From Acinetobacter geminorum (GTDB lineage Bacteria > Pseudomonadota > Gammaproteobacteria > Pseudomonadales > Moraxellaceae), in contig NZ_JABELE010000011.1 in NCBI RefSeq assembly GCF_013009345.1, positions 54,187 through 118,186 of the forward strand: 64,000 nucleotides of DNA, read 5' to 3'. Positions 15,877 to 24,942 of this stretch are shown in pieces (the first letter of the stretch is position 1; each line of letters starts with the position of its first letter). The notes under the pieces are model-generated. The model was not told where the DNA came from, did no database searches, and saw only the letters and a program-made list of their open reading frames with translations. The position numbers and the translations under genes are program-made.

Positions 15877-17022
15877 ATGCCTTTAGAAAAAAATATTGAG
15901 CGTTTACAGTCGATTGATGCCTTACGCGGTTTAGTTATCTTGATTATGCTACTTGACCATGTAAGAGAAACTTTCTATCTGCATAAGCAGGTCATAGATC
16001 CAATGGATGTGACCGCGACTGAACCCGCCTTATTTGGTAGTCGTTTATTGGCCCATATTTGTGCTCCGGTTTTTGTACTTTTAACCGGTATTTCTGCTTT
16101 TTTATTTCAGTCAAAAAAACAAGACTTACAGCAAACACGTGCTTTTTTATTAAAACGTGGCTTATTTTTGATTGTACTAGAGCTCACGCTGGTGAACTTT
16201 GCATGGACAGCAACTTTTCCACCCGAAGTCATTTATTTACAAGTGATCTGGGCGATTGGTATTAGCATGGTGGTGCTAGCGTGCTGTGTAAGTTTGCCTT
16301 TGCCTGTTCTTGCGGGCGCAGGTTTGGCTATTGTTTTTGGGCACAACTTATTAGATTCAGTACATTTCTCTCAAGGCGTCTTACAAAATATATGGTTGGT
16401 TTTACATGACCGTGGTTGGCTTGAGATTGCAGGCATCAAGCTTCGCACAAGCTATCCTGTTTTACCTTGGATTGGCGTGATTTTATTGGGCTATGCGTTA
16501 GGCCAGTTCTTTAGTTCAAAATATTCAGCAAAGCAAAGAAGCCGTGTTTTACTCAGCCTTGGTTTAGTAAGTATTGGATTGTTTGTTTTACTGCGTTTTA
16601 TCAACGTCTATGGCGACCAGCCGTGGCAACATTTTGAGTCATTACAACTGAGTCTCATGAGCTTTTTTAACCTCACTAAGTATCCGCCGTCCTTATTATT
16701 TATTTTGCTGAATGTTGGAATTGGATTGATTGTGCTGGTGGCTTTTGAACGTATGCAGCAATATTCATTTTTAAAACCATTGGTGGTGTTTGGTTCGGTT
16801 CCTATGTTCTTTTATTTACTGCATTTATATGTGTTGAAACTGATGTATGTGTTTGCAATAAGTGTATGGGGAGCCAACCATGGCAATTATTTGTCGGTTA
16901 ATCATGTGTGGATGCTGTGGTTAATCACGATTGTGTTGTCTTTTGCGCTTTATCCTGCTGTTAAATGGTTCTCGAAATTCAAACATCAAAACAAACATAT
17001 TTCGATTTTAAAATATTTCTAA
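15877..17022 (+). CDS. DUF1624/HGSNAT-like multi-pass membrane protein
   Basis: The protein has about 381 aa from ATG 15877, and about ten hydrophobic helices. The N-terminal RLQSIDALRGLVILIMLLDHVRETFYLH is the hallmark of the DUF1624/heparan-alpha-glucosaminide N-acetyltransferase-like group, with a conserved Arg-Gly and an active-site-like His. Such proteins transfer acyl groups across membranes or are of unknown role. A TTG at 15862 would add five residues; ATG is preferred. There is no strong ribosome binding site. Divergence from the TonB receptor may mean shared control, but a link to siderophore use is only positional. Confidence 0.8.
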   Translation: MPLEKNIERLQSIDALRGLVILIMLLDHVRETFYLHKQVIDPMDVTATEPALFGSRLLAHICAPVFVLLTGISAFLFQSKKQDLQQTRAFLLKRGLFLIVLELTLVNFAWTATFPPEVIYLQVIWAIGISMVVLACCVSLPLPVLAGAGLAIVFGHNLLDSVHFSQGVLQNIWLVLHDRGWLEIAGIKLRTSYPVLPWIGVILLGYALGQFFSSKYSAKQRSRVLLSLGLVSIGLFVLLRFINVYGDQPWQHFESLQLSLMSFFNLTKYPPSLLFILLNVGIGLIVLVAFERMQQYSFLKPLVVFGSVPMFFYLLHLYVLKLMYVFAISVWGANHGNYLSVNHVWMLWLITIVLSFALYPAVKWFSKFKHQNKHISILKYF

Positions 17023-17064
17023 TGTTCAAAATGTGGGTAAAGCGAGTTCAATAGTGGCCTCGCT

Positions 17065-17532
17065 TTACTTGCTCACATCTAGATATAGAGTTTCTTTGAC
17101 TTCTTCCATGACCACATAACTATGTGAAGATGCTGAAGCGGGGAGTTTCTTTAACAGATCTCCTAATAAGCGGCGATATGCGCTCATTTCCTTTAAGCGA
17201 GCTTTTACAAGGTAGTCAAACTCACCTGAAATGAGATGACATTCGAGTACTTCAGGAATCTCGACCAAGTCTCTGGCAACCTGATCAAATACATCGCCTG
17301 ATTTGGCTGATAGTTTAATTTCTAAAAAAACGAGCAGATTACGATCTACATAAGCTGGGTTTAGCCGTGCGTAATAACCCATGATAATGCCGTCGCGTTC
17401 AAGTCGTTTGACACGCTCTGAACAGGGGGTGGTCGACAGGTTGACTCTTGATGCCAATTCACTAATCGCAATTCGTCCTTCACGCTGCAAAATGTCCAGA
17501 ATCATGCGATCTATACGATCTAAGGGGCGCAT
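17065..17532 (-). CDS. Lrp/AsnC-family regulator of alanine catabolism
   Basis: The 155-aa protein has an N-terminal winged helix-turn-helix (DRIDRMILDILQREGRIAISELASRVNLSTTPCSERVKRLERDGIIMGY). A C-terminal RAM ligand-binding domain follows (VLECHLISGEFDYLVKARLKEMSAYRRLLGDLL). It is divergent from dadA, as dadR/lrp is in other gammaproteobacteria, where the regulator responds to L-alanine or other amino acids and activates dadA-dadX. Start ATG 17532 follows an AGGAAA-like sequence. Candidate binding repeats lie in the 118-bp gap. Confidence 0.92.
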   Translation of the reverse strand: MRPLDRIDRMILDILQREGRIAISELASRVNLSTTPCSERVKRLERDGIIMGYYARLNPAYVDRNLLVFLEIKLSAKSGDVFDQVARDLVEIPEVLECHLISGEFDYLVKARLKEMSAYRRLLGDLLKKLPASASSHSYVVMEEVKETLYLDVSK

Positions 17533-17555
17533 AGATATTTCCTCTTTTTTTTAAA

Positions 17556-17647
17556 TTCTCGCGAGAAAAACATAAATTTACCTAGATTATAGCCTGAAAA
17601 ACAGTGAAATAAACTATTTAAGCAGAAATATACTAGTTAAATAAACT
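17556..17647. promoter_or_regulatory. Candidate Lrp-type control region of lrp-dadA
   Basis: The gap holds a 12-bp perfect palindrome TTCTCGCGAGAA (17556-17567) near the regulator start. Two direct AAATAAACT repeats (17607-17615 and 17639-17647) lie 32 bp apart, about three helix turns, close to the dadA start. Spaced AT-rich repeats suit an Lrp octamer. The assignment is an inference. Confidence 0.35.
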
Positions 17648-17668
17648 GGTGTGCGTGAGGGAATGGAA

Positions 17669-18934
17669 ATGCGCGTAATTGTTTTAGGTAGCGGCGTTAT
17701 TGGAGTGGCAAGTGCCTATTATCTAGCTCAACAAGGAGCTGAGGTTACTGTTCTCGATCGCCAGTCAGGTCCTGCTGAAGAAACAAGCTTTGGTAATGCA
17801 GGTCAAATTTCGCCTGGGTATTCTACCCCTTGGGCAGCACCAGGAATCCCTTTTAAAGCTGTGAAGTGGATGTTCCAACATCACGCACCGCTTGCGATTA
17901 ATTTAGATGGCAGCATGTGGCAGTTACAGTGGATGGCGCAAATGCTAAAAAACTGTAATCCACAAAGTTATGCGGTGAACAAAGAACGTATGATGCGCGT
18001 GGCTGAATACAGCCGTGACTGCTTACGTGAACTCAGAAAAGATACAGGAATTAATTACGAAAACCGTGCAAAAGGCACGTTGCAGTTATTCCGTAAAGAA
18101 GCACAAATGGAAGCGGTTCAACGCGACATTAGCGTGCTTGAAGAGTGCGGCGTAAGCTACGAATTATTAAATGGCAACGAACTTGGTCGTGTAGAACCAG
18201 CGTTGGCAAATGCGCAAGATAAATTGGTTGGTGGTTTACATTTACCAAATGACGAAACAGGTGACTGTTATTTATTTACCAATGCTTTAGCTCAAATTGC
18301 TAAAGAGTTGGGCGTTAACTTCCAGTTCAACCAGAACGTAGAAAAGTTGATTGTTGAAGGCGATGAAATTAAGGGTGTTTTGGTCAATGGTAAGGTCTTA
18401 ACCGCAGATCGTTATGTACTAGCGTTTGGTAGCTATTCACGTGATTTCTTGAAACCACTTAATCTACAGTTGCCTGTATATCCTGTGAAAGGTTACTCGT
18501 TGACGATTCCAATTGTTGACCCTGCTTTTGCTCCGCAATCTACAGTGCTTGATGAAACCTACAAAATTGCGATTACTCGTTTTGACCAACGTATTCGCGT
18601 AGGTGGTATGGCAGAGTTAAGTGGCTTTAACTTAGGTCTGAACGAAGACCGCCGTGCAACCTTGCAAATGGTGACTCAGGACTTGTTCCCGGGCGGTGAT
18701 ATGGCACAGGCGTCTTTCTGGACTGGTTTACGTCCAATGACACCAGACAGTACACCGATTATTGGCGCAACTCGCTTTAAAAATCTGTTCTTGAATACAG
18801 GTCACGGTACTCTAGGCTGGACGATGGCGTGTGGTTCAGGAAAATTAATCAGTGACATCGTATTGAATCACAAGACTGATATCAGTACCGATGGCCTTTC
18901 AATTCAGCGTTATTCACACGCGCATGCTGCATAA
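17669..18934 (+). CDS. dadA: D-amino acid dehydrogenase small subunit DadA
   Basis: The 421-aa FAD enzyme begins MRVIVLGSGVIGVASAYYLAQQGAEVTVLDRQ, a dinucleotide-binding fold with the GxGxxG motif. It ends with the conserved ...MTPDSTPIIGATRFKNLFLNTGHGTLGWTMACGSGKLISD. It oxidises D-alanine to pyruvate and ammonia, feeding electrons to the respiratory chain at the inner membrane face. An in-frame GTG at 17651 would put six residues ahead of the Rossmann strand, so ATG 17669 is preferred. It is followed after 20 bp by alanine racemase, which supplies D-alanine from L-alanine. Confidence 0.95.
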   Translation: MRVIVLGSGVIGVASAYYLAQQGAEVTVLDRQSGPAEETSFGNAGQISPGYSTPWAAPGIPFKAVKWMFQHHAPLAINLDGSMWQLQWMAQMLKNCNPQSYAVNKERMMRVAEYSRDCLRELRKDTGINYENRAKGTLQLFRKEAQMEAVQRDISVLEECGVSYELLNGNELGRVEPALANAQDKLVGGLHLPNDETGDCYLFTNALAQIAKELGVNFQFNQNVEKLIVEGDEIKGVLVNGKVLTADRYVLAFGSYSRDFLKPLNLQLPVYPVKGYSLTIPIVDPAFAPQSTVLDETYKIAITRFDQRIRVGGMAELSGFNLGLNEDRRATLQMVTQDLFPGGDMAQASFWTGLRPMTPDSTPIIGATRFKNLFLNTGHGTLGWTMACGSGKLISDIVLNHKTDISTDGLSIQRYSHAHAA

Positions 18935-18954
18935 CGGACGTTAGGAAAGTAATC

Positions 18955-20058
18955 ATGCCTCGTCCTATTACCGCAGTCATCCACCGTCAAGCCTTACAAA
19001 ATAACTTGGCGGTGGTACGCAAGGCTATGCCAAACAGTAAGGTCTTTGCCGTTGTAAAAGCCAATGCTTATGGACACGGAATTGAACGTGTTTATGAAGC
19101 GTTTAAAGCAGCAGATGGCTTTGCCTTACTTGATCTTGATGAAGCAAAACGCATTCGTGCTTTAGGTTGGACAGGTCCAATTTTATTGCTCGAAGGAATT
19201 TTCTCTCCTCAAGATTTATTTGATTGTGTGCAATATCAACTCAGTTTCACCATTCATAGTGAAGCGCAAATCGAGTGGGTAGAAAAGCATCCTTATCCTG
19301 CTCAATTTGATGTTTGCCTAAAAATGAACAGTGGTATGAACCGTCTTGGTTTTAAACCACAACACTATGTTCAGGCTTGGGAACGTTTAAATAACTTGGC
19401 AAATGTGTCCAAGATTACCCACATGATGCATTTTTCAGATGCAGATGGCGATCGTTTCGGTCAGCAAGGCATTGATTATCAAATCACTGCATTTGAAGAA
19501 ATCGTTAAGGATTTACCGGGCGAAAGATCGGTAAGTAATAGTGCGGCAATTCTGCGTTATCAACACCAGCTCAAATCAGATTATGCACGTAGCGGCATCA
19601 TGCTCTATGGCAGCTCGCCAGACTACCCGACGCATAGTATTGCGGACTGGGGCTTACAACCGACCATGAGCTTACGCACTGAAATTATTTCTGTTCAGCA
19701 TTTAGAGCCGAATGAAAGCGTAGGTTATGGCTCAAACTTTGTCGCAGAGCAGCCCATGACGATTGGGATTGTTGCTTGCGGCTATGCCGATGGTTATCAG
19801 CGTATTTCACCAACAGGTACGCCTGTTTTAGTGGACTCTGTCCTCACTCGTACAATTGGCCGTGTCAGCATGGATATGTTGGCAGTCGATTTAACAAATA
19901 TTGACAGTGCCAAAGTCGGCAGTGAAGTCGTGCTTTGGGGCCAATCAAGTACAGGCGTCGTTTTACCTATTGATGATGTCGCAATTTCATCCGGTACGGT
20001 GGGCTATGAACTGATGTGTGCTGTCACCTCCCGTGTTCAATTTATTAATCAGGTATAA
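18955..20058 (+). CDS. alr: Alanine racemase (catabolic, DadX type)
   Basis: The 367-aa PLP enzyme has the cofactor lysine motif FAVVKANAYGHG (about residues 31-42). The catalytic tyrosine lies in a GYGSNF segment and the C-terminal domain carries GRVSMDMLAVDLT. It interconverts L- and D-alanine. Placed between dadA and ridA in one operon, it feeds D-alanine to DadA for use as carbon and nitrogen, so it is the catabolic paralogue; another alr may serve the cell wall. The downstream ridA starts 11 bp after the stop. Confidence 0.95.
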   Translation: MPRPITAVIHRQALQNNLAVVRKAMPNSKVFAVVKANAYGHGIERVYEAFKAADGFALLDLDEAKRIRALGWTGPILLLEGIFSPQDLFDCVQYQLSFTIHSEAQIEWVEKHPYPAQFDVCLKMNSGMNRLGFKPQHYVQAWERLNNLANVSKITHMMHFSDADGDRFGQQGIDYQITAFEEIVKDLPGERSVSNSAAILRYQHQLKSDYARSGIMLYGSSPDYPTHSIADWGLQPTMSLRTEIISVQHLEPNESVGYGSNFVAEQPMTIGIVACGYADGYQRISPTGTPVLVDSVLTRTIGRVSMDMLAVDLTNIDSAKVGSEVVLWGQSSTGVVLPIDDVAISSGTVGYELMCAVTSRVQFINQV

Positions 20059-20068
20059 GGAAATCCGA

Positions 20069-20428
20069 ATGTCTAATTCAGATATACAAAAGATTAACAC
20101 TAACGAAGTCATGAGCGCCGTGACTGTTTTTAACAAAGTGGTTTATTTGTCAGGTCAGGTACCTAAAAATACCGAGCAAGACGTGGCAGGCCAAACTCGT
20201 GAAATTCTTGCAACGATTGATGAACTTTTGGCAATAGCCAATACCGACAAATCTCGCTTGCTCTCTGCACAGCTCTATTTAAAAAATCTTTCTGACTTTT
20301 CAACCGTAAATGCAATTTGGGTTGACTGGTTAAAAGGGTGTGTTGCTCCATCGCGTGCCACAATTCAGGCCGATTTGGTTAATCCAGACTGGCTCATTGA
20401 AATTGCCGTGACGGCAGCACAAAAGTAA
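20069..20428 (+). CDS. ridA: RidA-family reactive enamine/imine deaminase
   Basis: The protein has 119 aa from ATG 20069, preceded by AAGGAAA. It shows the RidA/YjgF/UK114 features: KVVYLSGQVP, a central Q-Q rich helix region (TREILATIDELLAIA) and the conserved ...PSRATIQADLVNPDWLIEIAVTA, with the arginine that binds the carboxylate of the imine. RidA hydrolyses reactive 2-aminoacrylate or imino acids, such as the iminopyruvate-type products of DadA. This explains its place in the operon. A short diverged piece of its 3' end occurs again at 22190-22233. Confidence 0.93.
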   Translation: MSNSDIQKINTNEVMSAVTVFNKVVYLSGQVPKNTEQDVAGQTREILATIDELLAIANTDKSRLLSAQLYLKNLSDFSTVNAIWVDWLKGCVAPSRATIQADLVNPDWLIEIAVTAAQK

Positions 20429-20442
20429 TTCGTTTTTACTCC

Positions 20443-20590
20443 AAAAATGATGATGTATCTAACAGAAGGAAGATAGATACGGTTTATCCAGTCATTTTTT
20501 GGTGAACAGATTAAGTGACCTATGGCATACGGTTCGATTTTCGCCATAGGTTGCTGATCTTAACAAAGGAATTCAAAAAGGAATTTTAAT
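20443..20590 (+). promoter_or_regulatory. Two-hairpin leader of the first cycA
   Basis: The leader between ridA and cycA folds into a first hairpin (GTATCT/AGATAC, about 20454-20480) and a strong second one. That one is ACCTATGGC (20518-20526) with GCCATAGGT (20543-20551) around the 16-nt loop ATACGGTTCGATTTTC. The same loop core and 3' strand AGGTTGCTGAT recur in the leader of the second cycA, with a different pairing strand. It lacks a terminator T-run, so an RNA-level control element is likely. I do not recognise a riboswitch class. Confidence 0.5.
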
Positions 20591-22030
20591 ATGACAACGG
20601 CTCGTCATTCAGATACGGAAAATTCTCCTGATCATCTGCAACGAAAACTGTCTAACCGTCATTTACAACTGATTGCTATTGGCGGTGCAATTGGAACCGG
20701 CCTATTTATGGGCTCGGGCAAAACTATCTCCCTCGCAGGTCCTTCAATCCTTTTGATCTATATGATTATTGGAGGCATGTTCTTTTTCTTGATGCGTGCA
20801 ATGGGCGAGTTGCTCCTTGCAAATCTGCATTACAAATCTTTTGTTGATATGGCTCATGACCTGATTGGTCCTTGGGCTGGTTATTATTTGGGCTGGACTT
20901 ATTGGTTAGGTTGGGTGCTGGTGGGTATTGCGGACCTTTCAGCGGTCATTAACTATTTAGGTTTCTGGCTACCCGATGGTGCAAGCTTCTCTCCGATACA
21001 GCAAGCCATGATTAGTGCAGGCTGTGTATTGTTTGTGATGGGCCTTAACCTACTGACAGTACGCCTATTTGGTGAAATCGAATTCTGGTTTGCTCTCATT
21101 AAGATCTTGGCGATTATTGATCTGATCGGAGTGGGTGGTTATATGATTTTCAGTCATTTCCAAGCTCCGCAAGGCGCTGTTGCAAGCATTAGTAATGTCT
21201 GGTCACATGGCGGTTTATTCCCGAAAGGTACTGAAGGCTTCTTGGCAGGATTCCAGATTGCTGTATTTGCTTTTGTCGGGGTGGAACTTGTAGGTACAAC
21301 GGCTGCTGAAACCAAAGATCCAGAGAAGAATTTACCGAAAGCAATTAATGCGATTCCAGTACGTATTATTTTATTCTATGTGTTGGCACTGTTTATTGTG
21401 ATGTCGGTAACGCCTTGGGATCACATTCGTGCAGATAAGAGCCCGTTTGTTGAGTTGTTCTTAAATGCGGGTATTCCGGTTTCTGCGATCATCATGAATT
21501 TGGTGGTGCTATCTTCGGTCATGTCTTCAATGAACAGCGGCGTGTTTTCAACCAGCCGTATGTTGTTTGGTTTATCAAAAGATGGTCAGGCACCCGGTGC
21601 ATTTGGACGCTTATCAAAACGCGCAGTTCCTTCAAATGGTTTGATTTTCTCTTGTACGTTTATCATGGGCGGAGCGGTACTTCAGTACTTTGTTCCAAAC
21701 ACCATGGAGGCATTTACTTTGGCAAGTTCACTCTGTGTAATTCTATTCATTAGTGTCTGGAGTCTCATCATGGTGTGCTATTTACGCTACCGTAAATTGC
21801 GTCCTGAATTACATGAAAAGTCAACATTCAAAATGCCAGGTGGCGTTTGGATGAGTTATATTGTTTTGGCATTCATGCTTTTCACTTTAGTCATCTTGGC
21901 ATTAGAGCCAGATACATTGAAAGCTTTATATGTCAGTCCAGTATGGCTAGTCATTTTAGGTGTTACCTATCATGTGCTCTATAAACCACGCATGAAAAAA
22001 CTAGGACGTGAACTCGTCAACGATCATTAA
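20591..22030 (+). CDS. cycA: CycA-type D-serine/D-alanine/glycine permease, copy 1
   Basis: The 479-aa inner-membrane amino acid permease (APC superfamily) has about twelve helices. It carries the family start LQRKLSNRHLQLIAIGGAIGTGLFMGSGKTISLAGPS and the AAETKDPEKNLPKAINAIPVRI segment. CycA imports D-alanine, D-serine and glycine with protons, which fits the upstream dadA-alr-ridA operon. A second copy, nearly colinear, lies at 22401-23831. Shine-Dalgarno AAGGAA precedes the ATG. It is followed by a terminator at 22041-22066. Confidence 0.93.
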   Translation: MTTARHSDTENSPDHLQRKLSNRHLQLIAIGGAIGTGLFMGSGKTISLAGPSILLIYMIIGGMFFFLMRAMGELLLANLHYKSFVDMAHDLIGPWAGYYLGWTYWLGWVLVGIADLSAVINYLGFWLPDGASFSPIQQAMISAGCVLFVMGLNLLTVRLFGEIEFWFALIKILAIIDLIGVGGYMIFSHFQAPQGAVASISNVWSHGGLFPKGTEGFLAGFQIAVFAFVGVELVGTTAAETKDPEKNLPKAINAIPVRIILFYVLALFIVMSVTPWDHIRADKSPFVELFLNAGIPVSAIIMNLVVLSSVMSSMNSGVFSTSRMLFGLSKDGQAPGAFGRLSKRAVPSNGLIFSCTFIMGGAVLQYFVPNTMEAFTLASSLCVILFISVWSLIMVCYLRYRKLRPELHEKSTFKMPGGVWMSYIVLAFMLFTLVILALEPDTLKALYVSPVWLVILGVTYHVLYKPRMKKLGRELVNDH

Positions 22031-22040
22031 GTTTTATTAA

Positions 22041-22066
22041 AAAGCCAATCAATCATGATTGGCTTT
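22041..22066 (+). terminator. Terminator after cycA copy 1
   Basis: AAAGCCAATCA and TGATTGGCTTT pair around ATCA, followed by a T-run. A related hairpin follows cycA copy 2. Confidence 0.9.
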
Positions 22067-22189
22067 TTTATTTTTATTGGTTTTTTTATCGGAATAATAT
22101 TGTTTATTTTTGGACCAATAGAGCAGTTTGGAGGGTATTGGAAAAGTACATATAGCAGGATCACATGCTACACTTTGGCTAATCTGGAG

Positions 22190-22233
22190 ACCCAGATTGA
22201 TTAATTAAAATTGCCGTGAAGGCAGTACATAAA
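22190..22233 (+). pseudogene. Duplicated 3' scrap of ridA
   Basis: The sequence CCAGATTGATTAATTAAAAT followed by TGCCGTGAAGGCAGTACATA corresponds, with substitutions, to the last codons of ridA (20387-20428: CCAGACTGGCTCATTGAAAT then TGCCGTGACGGCAGCACAAA). It marks the left end of the duplication that produced the second cycA with its leader. Confidence 0.7.
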
Positions 22234-22250
22234 TAATGTGACTTAAAAAA

Positions 22251-22400
22251 AATCAGGACAAACGATTTATCAATTAAGGAAAAAATATACTTGAACATCT
22301 TGTCCTGAGGTATAGACTCAGCAACCCACGATATACGGTTCGTTTTTCTCCCTATAGGTTGCTGATTTAAGTTAAGCAAAATATAAAAAGGACTTCTAAT
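22251..22400 (+). promoter_or_regulatory. Two-hairpin leader of the second cycA
   Basis: A first hairpin pairs CAGGACA (about 22254) with TGTCCTG (about 22301). A second pairs TCAGCAACC (22318-22326) with GGTTGCTGA (22357-22365). The loop carries ATACGGTTCG-TTTTTC, almost the loop of the first cycA leader. The paired 5' strands differ between copies while the 3' strand AGGTTGCTGAT and loop are kept, so the fold is maintained by other bases. Confidence 0.5.
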
Positions 22401-23831
22401 ATGACAATGGTTCATCATTCTGATGAGGCAAGCTCCCCTGATCATTTACAACGGAAATTAAATAATCGCCATCTACAAATGATTGCAATTGGCGGTGCAA
22501 TTGGAACCGGCTTATTTATGGGCTCGGGTAAAACCATCTCCCTCGCAGGTCCTTCAATTCTCGTGATTTACATGTTAATTGGTGGCATGTTCTTTTTTCT
22601 GATGCGTGCATTGGGTGAACTACTACTTGCTAATTTACATTACAAATCATTTGTCGATATGGCTTATGACTTGATTGGCCCATGGGCTGGTTATTATATC
22701 GGTTGGACTTATTGGTTAGGCTGGGTACTGGTCGGTATTGCCGATCTTTCTGCGGTCATTAATTATTTAAGTTTCTGGCTGCCCGAAGGCACCAGTTTCT
22801 CACCAATGCAACAGGCCATGATTAGTGCAGGCTGTGTACTATTCATTTTAGGGCTTAACCTTCTTACGGTGAAGTTATTTGGTGAAGTTGAATTTTGGTT
22901 CGCACTCATTAAGATTTTAGCCATTATTGGCCTAATCGGAGTAGGTGGCTACATGATTTTTACTCATTTCCAAGCTCCGCATGGTGAGGTTGTGAGTGTA
23001 AGTAACGTGTGGTCGCATGGTGGCATATTTCCAAAAGGTGTAAGTGGATTTTTGGCAGGTTTTCAGATTGCCGTGTTTGCCTTTATTGGCGTTGAGCTGA
23101 TTGGTACAACTGCTGCTGAGACAAAAGATCCACAAACGAATCTACCTAAAGCGATTAATGCTATTCCGTTACGTATTATCCTGTTCTACGTTTTGTCGCT
23201 CTTTATCGTTATGTCAGTTACCCCTTGGGATCACATTCGTGCAGATAAAAGTCCATTTGTTGAGTTGTTCCTAAATGCGGGTATTCCTGTTTCAGCCATC
23301 ATCATGAACTTGGTCGTACTGTCTTCAGTGATGTCTTCAATGAACAGCGGTGTGTTTTCAACCAGTCGGATGCTGTTCGGTTTATCGAAAGATGGTCAGG
23401 CGCCAAGTGCATTGGGACGTTTATCAAAACGTGCCGTACCTTCAAATGGTTTAATCTTCTCATGTATTTTCATTATGGGTGGGGCAGTGTTGCAGTACTT
23501 TGTTCCAAACACCATGGAAGCATTTACTTTGGCAAGCTCACTCTGTGTGATTCTCTTTATTAGTGTATGGCTTCTGATCATGGCATGCTATTTACGTTAC
23601 CGTAAGTTGAGTCCGGAGTTACATGCTAAATCGACCTTTAAAATGCCGGGCGGGGTGTTGATGGCGTATGTTGTCATTGCATTTTTCTTGTTTACTTTAG
23701 TGATTTTGGCACTAGAGCCAGATACTTTGAAAGCACTCTATGTTAGTCCATTATGGCTGGTTGTTTTAGGCGTGACATATTTTGTGTTTTATAAGCCACG
23801 TATCAAAAAGTTAGACCAAGAACTCGTTTAA
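22401..23831 (+). CDS. cycA: CycA-type amino acid permease, copy 2
   Basis: The 476-aa permease is colinear with copy 1, with substitutions concentrated at the extreme termini and in loops. The first 60 residues and the helix 8-9 region (DHIRADKSPFVELFLNAGIPVSAIIMNLVVLSSVMSSMNSG) are near identical. It should take up D-alanine, D-serine or glycine. Two kept copies suggest different substrate range, affinity or expression. It has its own leader with a shared hairpin loop and its own terminator. Confidence 0.92.
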   Translation: MTMVHHSDEASSPDHLQRKLNNRHLQMIAIGGAIGTGLFMGSGKTISLAGPSILVIYMLIGGMFFFLMRALGELLLANLHYKSFVDMAYDLIGPWAGYYIGWTYWLGWVLVGIADLSAVINYLSFWLPEGTSFSPMQQAMISAGCVLFILGLNLLTVKLFGEVEFWFALIKILAIIGLIGVGGYMIFTHFQAPHGEVVSVSNVWSHGGIFPKGVSGFLAGFQIAVFAFIGVELIGTTAAETKDPQTNLPKAINAIPLRIILFYVLSLFIVMSVTPWDHIRADKSPFVELFLNAGIPVSAIIMNLVVLSSVMSSMNSGVFSTSRMLFGLSKDGQAPSALGRLSKRAVPSNGLIFSCIFIMGGAVLQYFVPNTMEAFTLASSLCVILFISVWLLIMACYLRYRKLSPELHAKSTFKMPGGVLMAYVVIAFFLFTLVILALEPDTLKALYVSPLWLVVLGVTYFVFYKPRIKKLDQELV

Positions 23832-23850
23832 TGAACTATAAATGATTTCA

Positions 23851-23886
23851 AAAAAAGCCAATCGATCATGATTGGCTTTTTTATTT
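23851..23886 (+). terminator. Terminator after cycA copy 2
   Basis: AAAAAGCCAATC and GATTGGCTTTTTT pair around GATCAT, with a T-rich tail. It faces the LysR gene that ends at 23895 on the other strand and could serve both. Confidence 0.9.
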
Positions 23887-23894
23887 TAGATTTT

Positions 23895-24776
23895 TTAATC
23901 CACCAACAAATGCTGATATTTATCGGCTTGTTTACGTAGATAATCCCAGACCAATTTAATGCGCGGTTCATGTTGTAAATCAACAAAGGTCAGCATCCAA
24001 AACGTGTGGGTAAAGCGAACTTGTTGCTCTAACACTTCTTCAAGTTCCGGTTTATCATCTGCCAAAAACTTGGGCAAAATCGCAAGTCCTGCGCCAGCAC
24101 TCACGGCAATTTGTTGGGCCAAAATACTGCTGCTACGGAAGTTAGCATTCAGCTTTAAAGGTAAACGTTCTAGACAATACAACTCAGGGCTATACACCAG
24201 ATCATCAATATAGTTCACAAAGCGATGTTGGATTAAATCTTCTAAGGCTCGGATAGGCGGGTTTTGGGCCAGATAGTTTTTGCTACCATAAATTTTTAAA
24301 CAATAATCTGATAATCGCGTAATGATGTAAGGGCCAGACGTTGGGCGATCAATTGACACCACAATATCTGCCTCACGGTGTGAAAGCTTAATCATTTTTG
24401 GCACTGGAATTAGGTCGATGGTGAGCAGTGGGTATTGAATCGAGAACTCAGCCAGTAAGCGTGCTAAAAACGCAGTACCAAAACCTTCCGGTGTGCCAAT
24501 TCGCACACGACCTTGCAAAGGTTGATGTGGTTTTTCAATTTGTAAGAAAGCTTGTTCCATTTGCTCAACTCGAGGAACCAGTGCCATCCCTTCGAGTGTC
24601 AGCTCATAACCCGTCGCTTCACGCTTAAACAGCGTTGTACCCAAAGCAAGTTCTAGGGCCTGAATCCGTCTTGCAACCGTACTGTGCTCGACACCAATAA
24701 TACGCGCAGCATTGGTTAGAGTTTTAGTGCGAGCTAAAACCAGAAAAAAATGTAGATGATCCCAATCCACTTTCAT
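23895..24776 (-). CDS. LysR-family regulator of the valine/isobutyrate operon
   Basis: Starting at MKVDWDHLHFFLVLART (ATG 24776) the protein is 293 aa, the normal LysR length. An N-terminal helix-turn-helix (TLTNAARIIGVEHSTVARRIQALELALGTTLFKREATGYELTLEG) is followed by a periplasmic-binding-like effector domain. The frame is open for 47 codons further upstream, but that stretch is polar and overlaps the operator region. It is divergent from mmsA, so it most likely controls the adjoining operon. The inducer is not identifiable. Confidence 0.92.
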   Translation of the reverse strand: MKVDWDHLHFFLVLARTKTLTNAARIIGVEHSTVARRIQALELALGTTLFKREATGYELTLEGMALVPRVEQMEQAFLQIEKPHQPLQGRVRIGTPEGFGTAFLARLLAEFSIQYPLLTIDLIPVPKMIKLSHREADIVVSIDRPTSGPYIITRLSDYCLKIYGSKNYLAQNPPIRALEDLIQHRFVNYIDDLVYSPELYCLERLPLKLNANFRSSSILAQQIAVSAGAGLAILPKFLADDKPELEEVLEQQVRFTHTFWMLTFVDLQHEPRIKLVWDYLRKQADKYQHLLVD

Positions 24777-24791
24777 TTTTATTGTAATCCC

Positions 24792-24807
24792 TGTGCATAT
24801 TTGCACA
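24792..24807. promoter_or_regulatory. LysR operator candidate
   Basis: TGTGCA-TATT-TGCACA is a perfect 6+6 palindrome just upstream of the LysR gene. A weaker copy, GTGCAT-GAATTT-GCGT, follows from about 24813. The pair resembles the recognition and activation sites of a LysR regulator between divergent genes. Confidence 0.55.
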
Positions 24808-24942
24808 TCAATCGTGCATGAATTTGCGTTGGTGGTCAAAGATTTCTTTGTTAGTCTCAATTGAAACTGAAATAAAGAAAATACGATCAAAAAGTATTTT
24901 CTAATAATTGAACACAATAAAAATATGGCCTACGGAGAGGTT

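Noticed and set aside
20518..20551. Glycine riboswitch upstream of cycA
   Set aside because: The conserved glycine aptamer sequences are absent; only a hairpin with a conserved loop is present.
22401..23831. Second cycA as an assembly duplication
   Set aside because: The copies differ throughout, and leaders and terminators have diverged, so it is a real old duplication.
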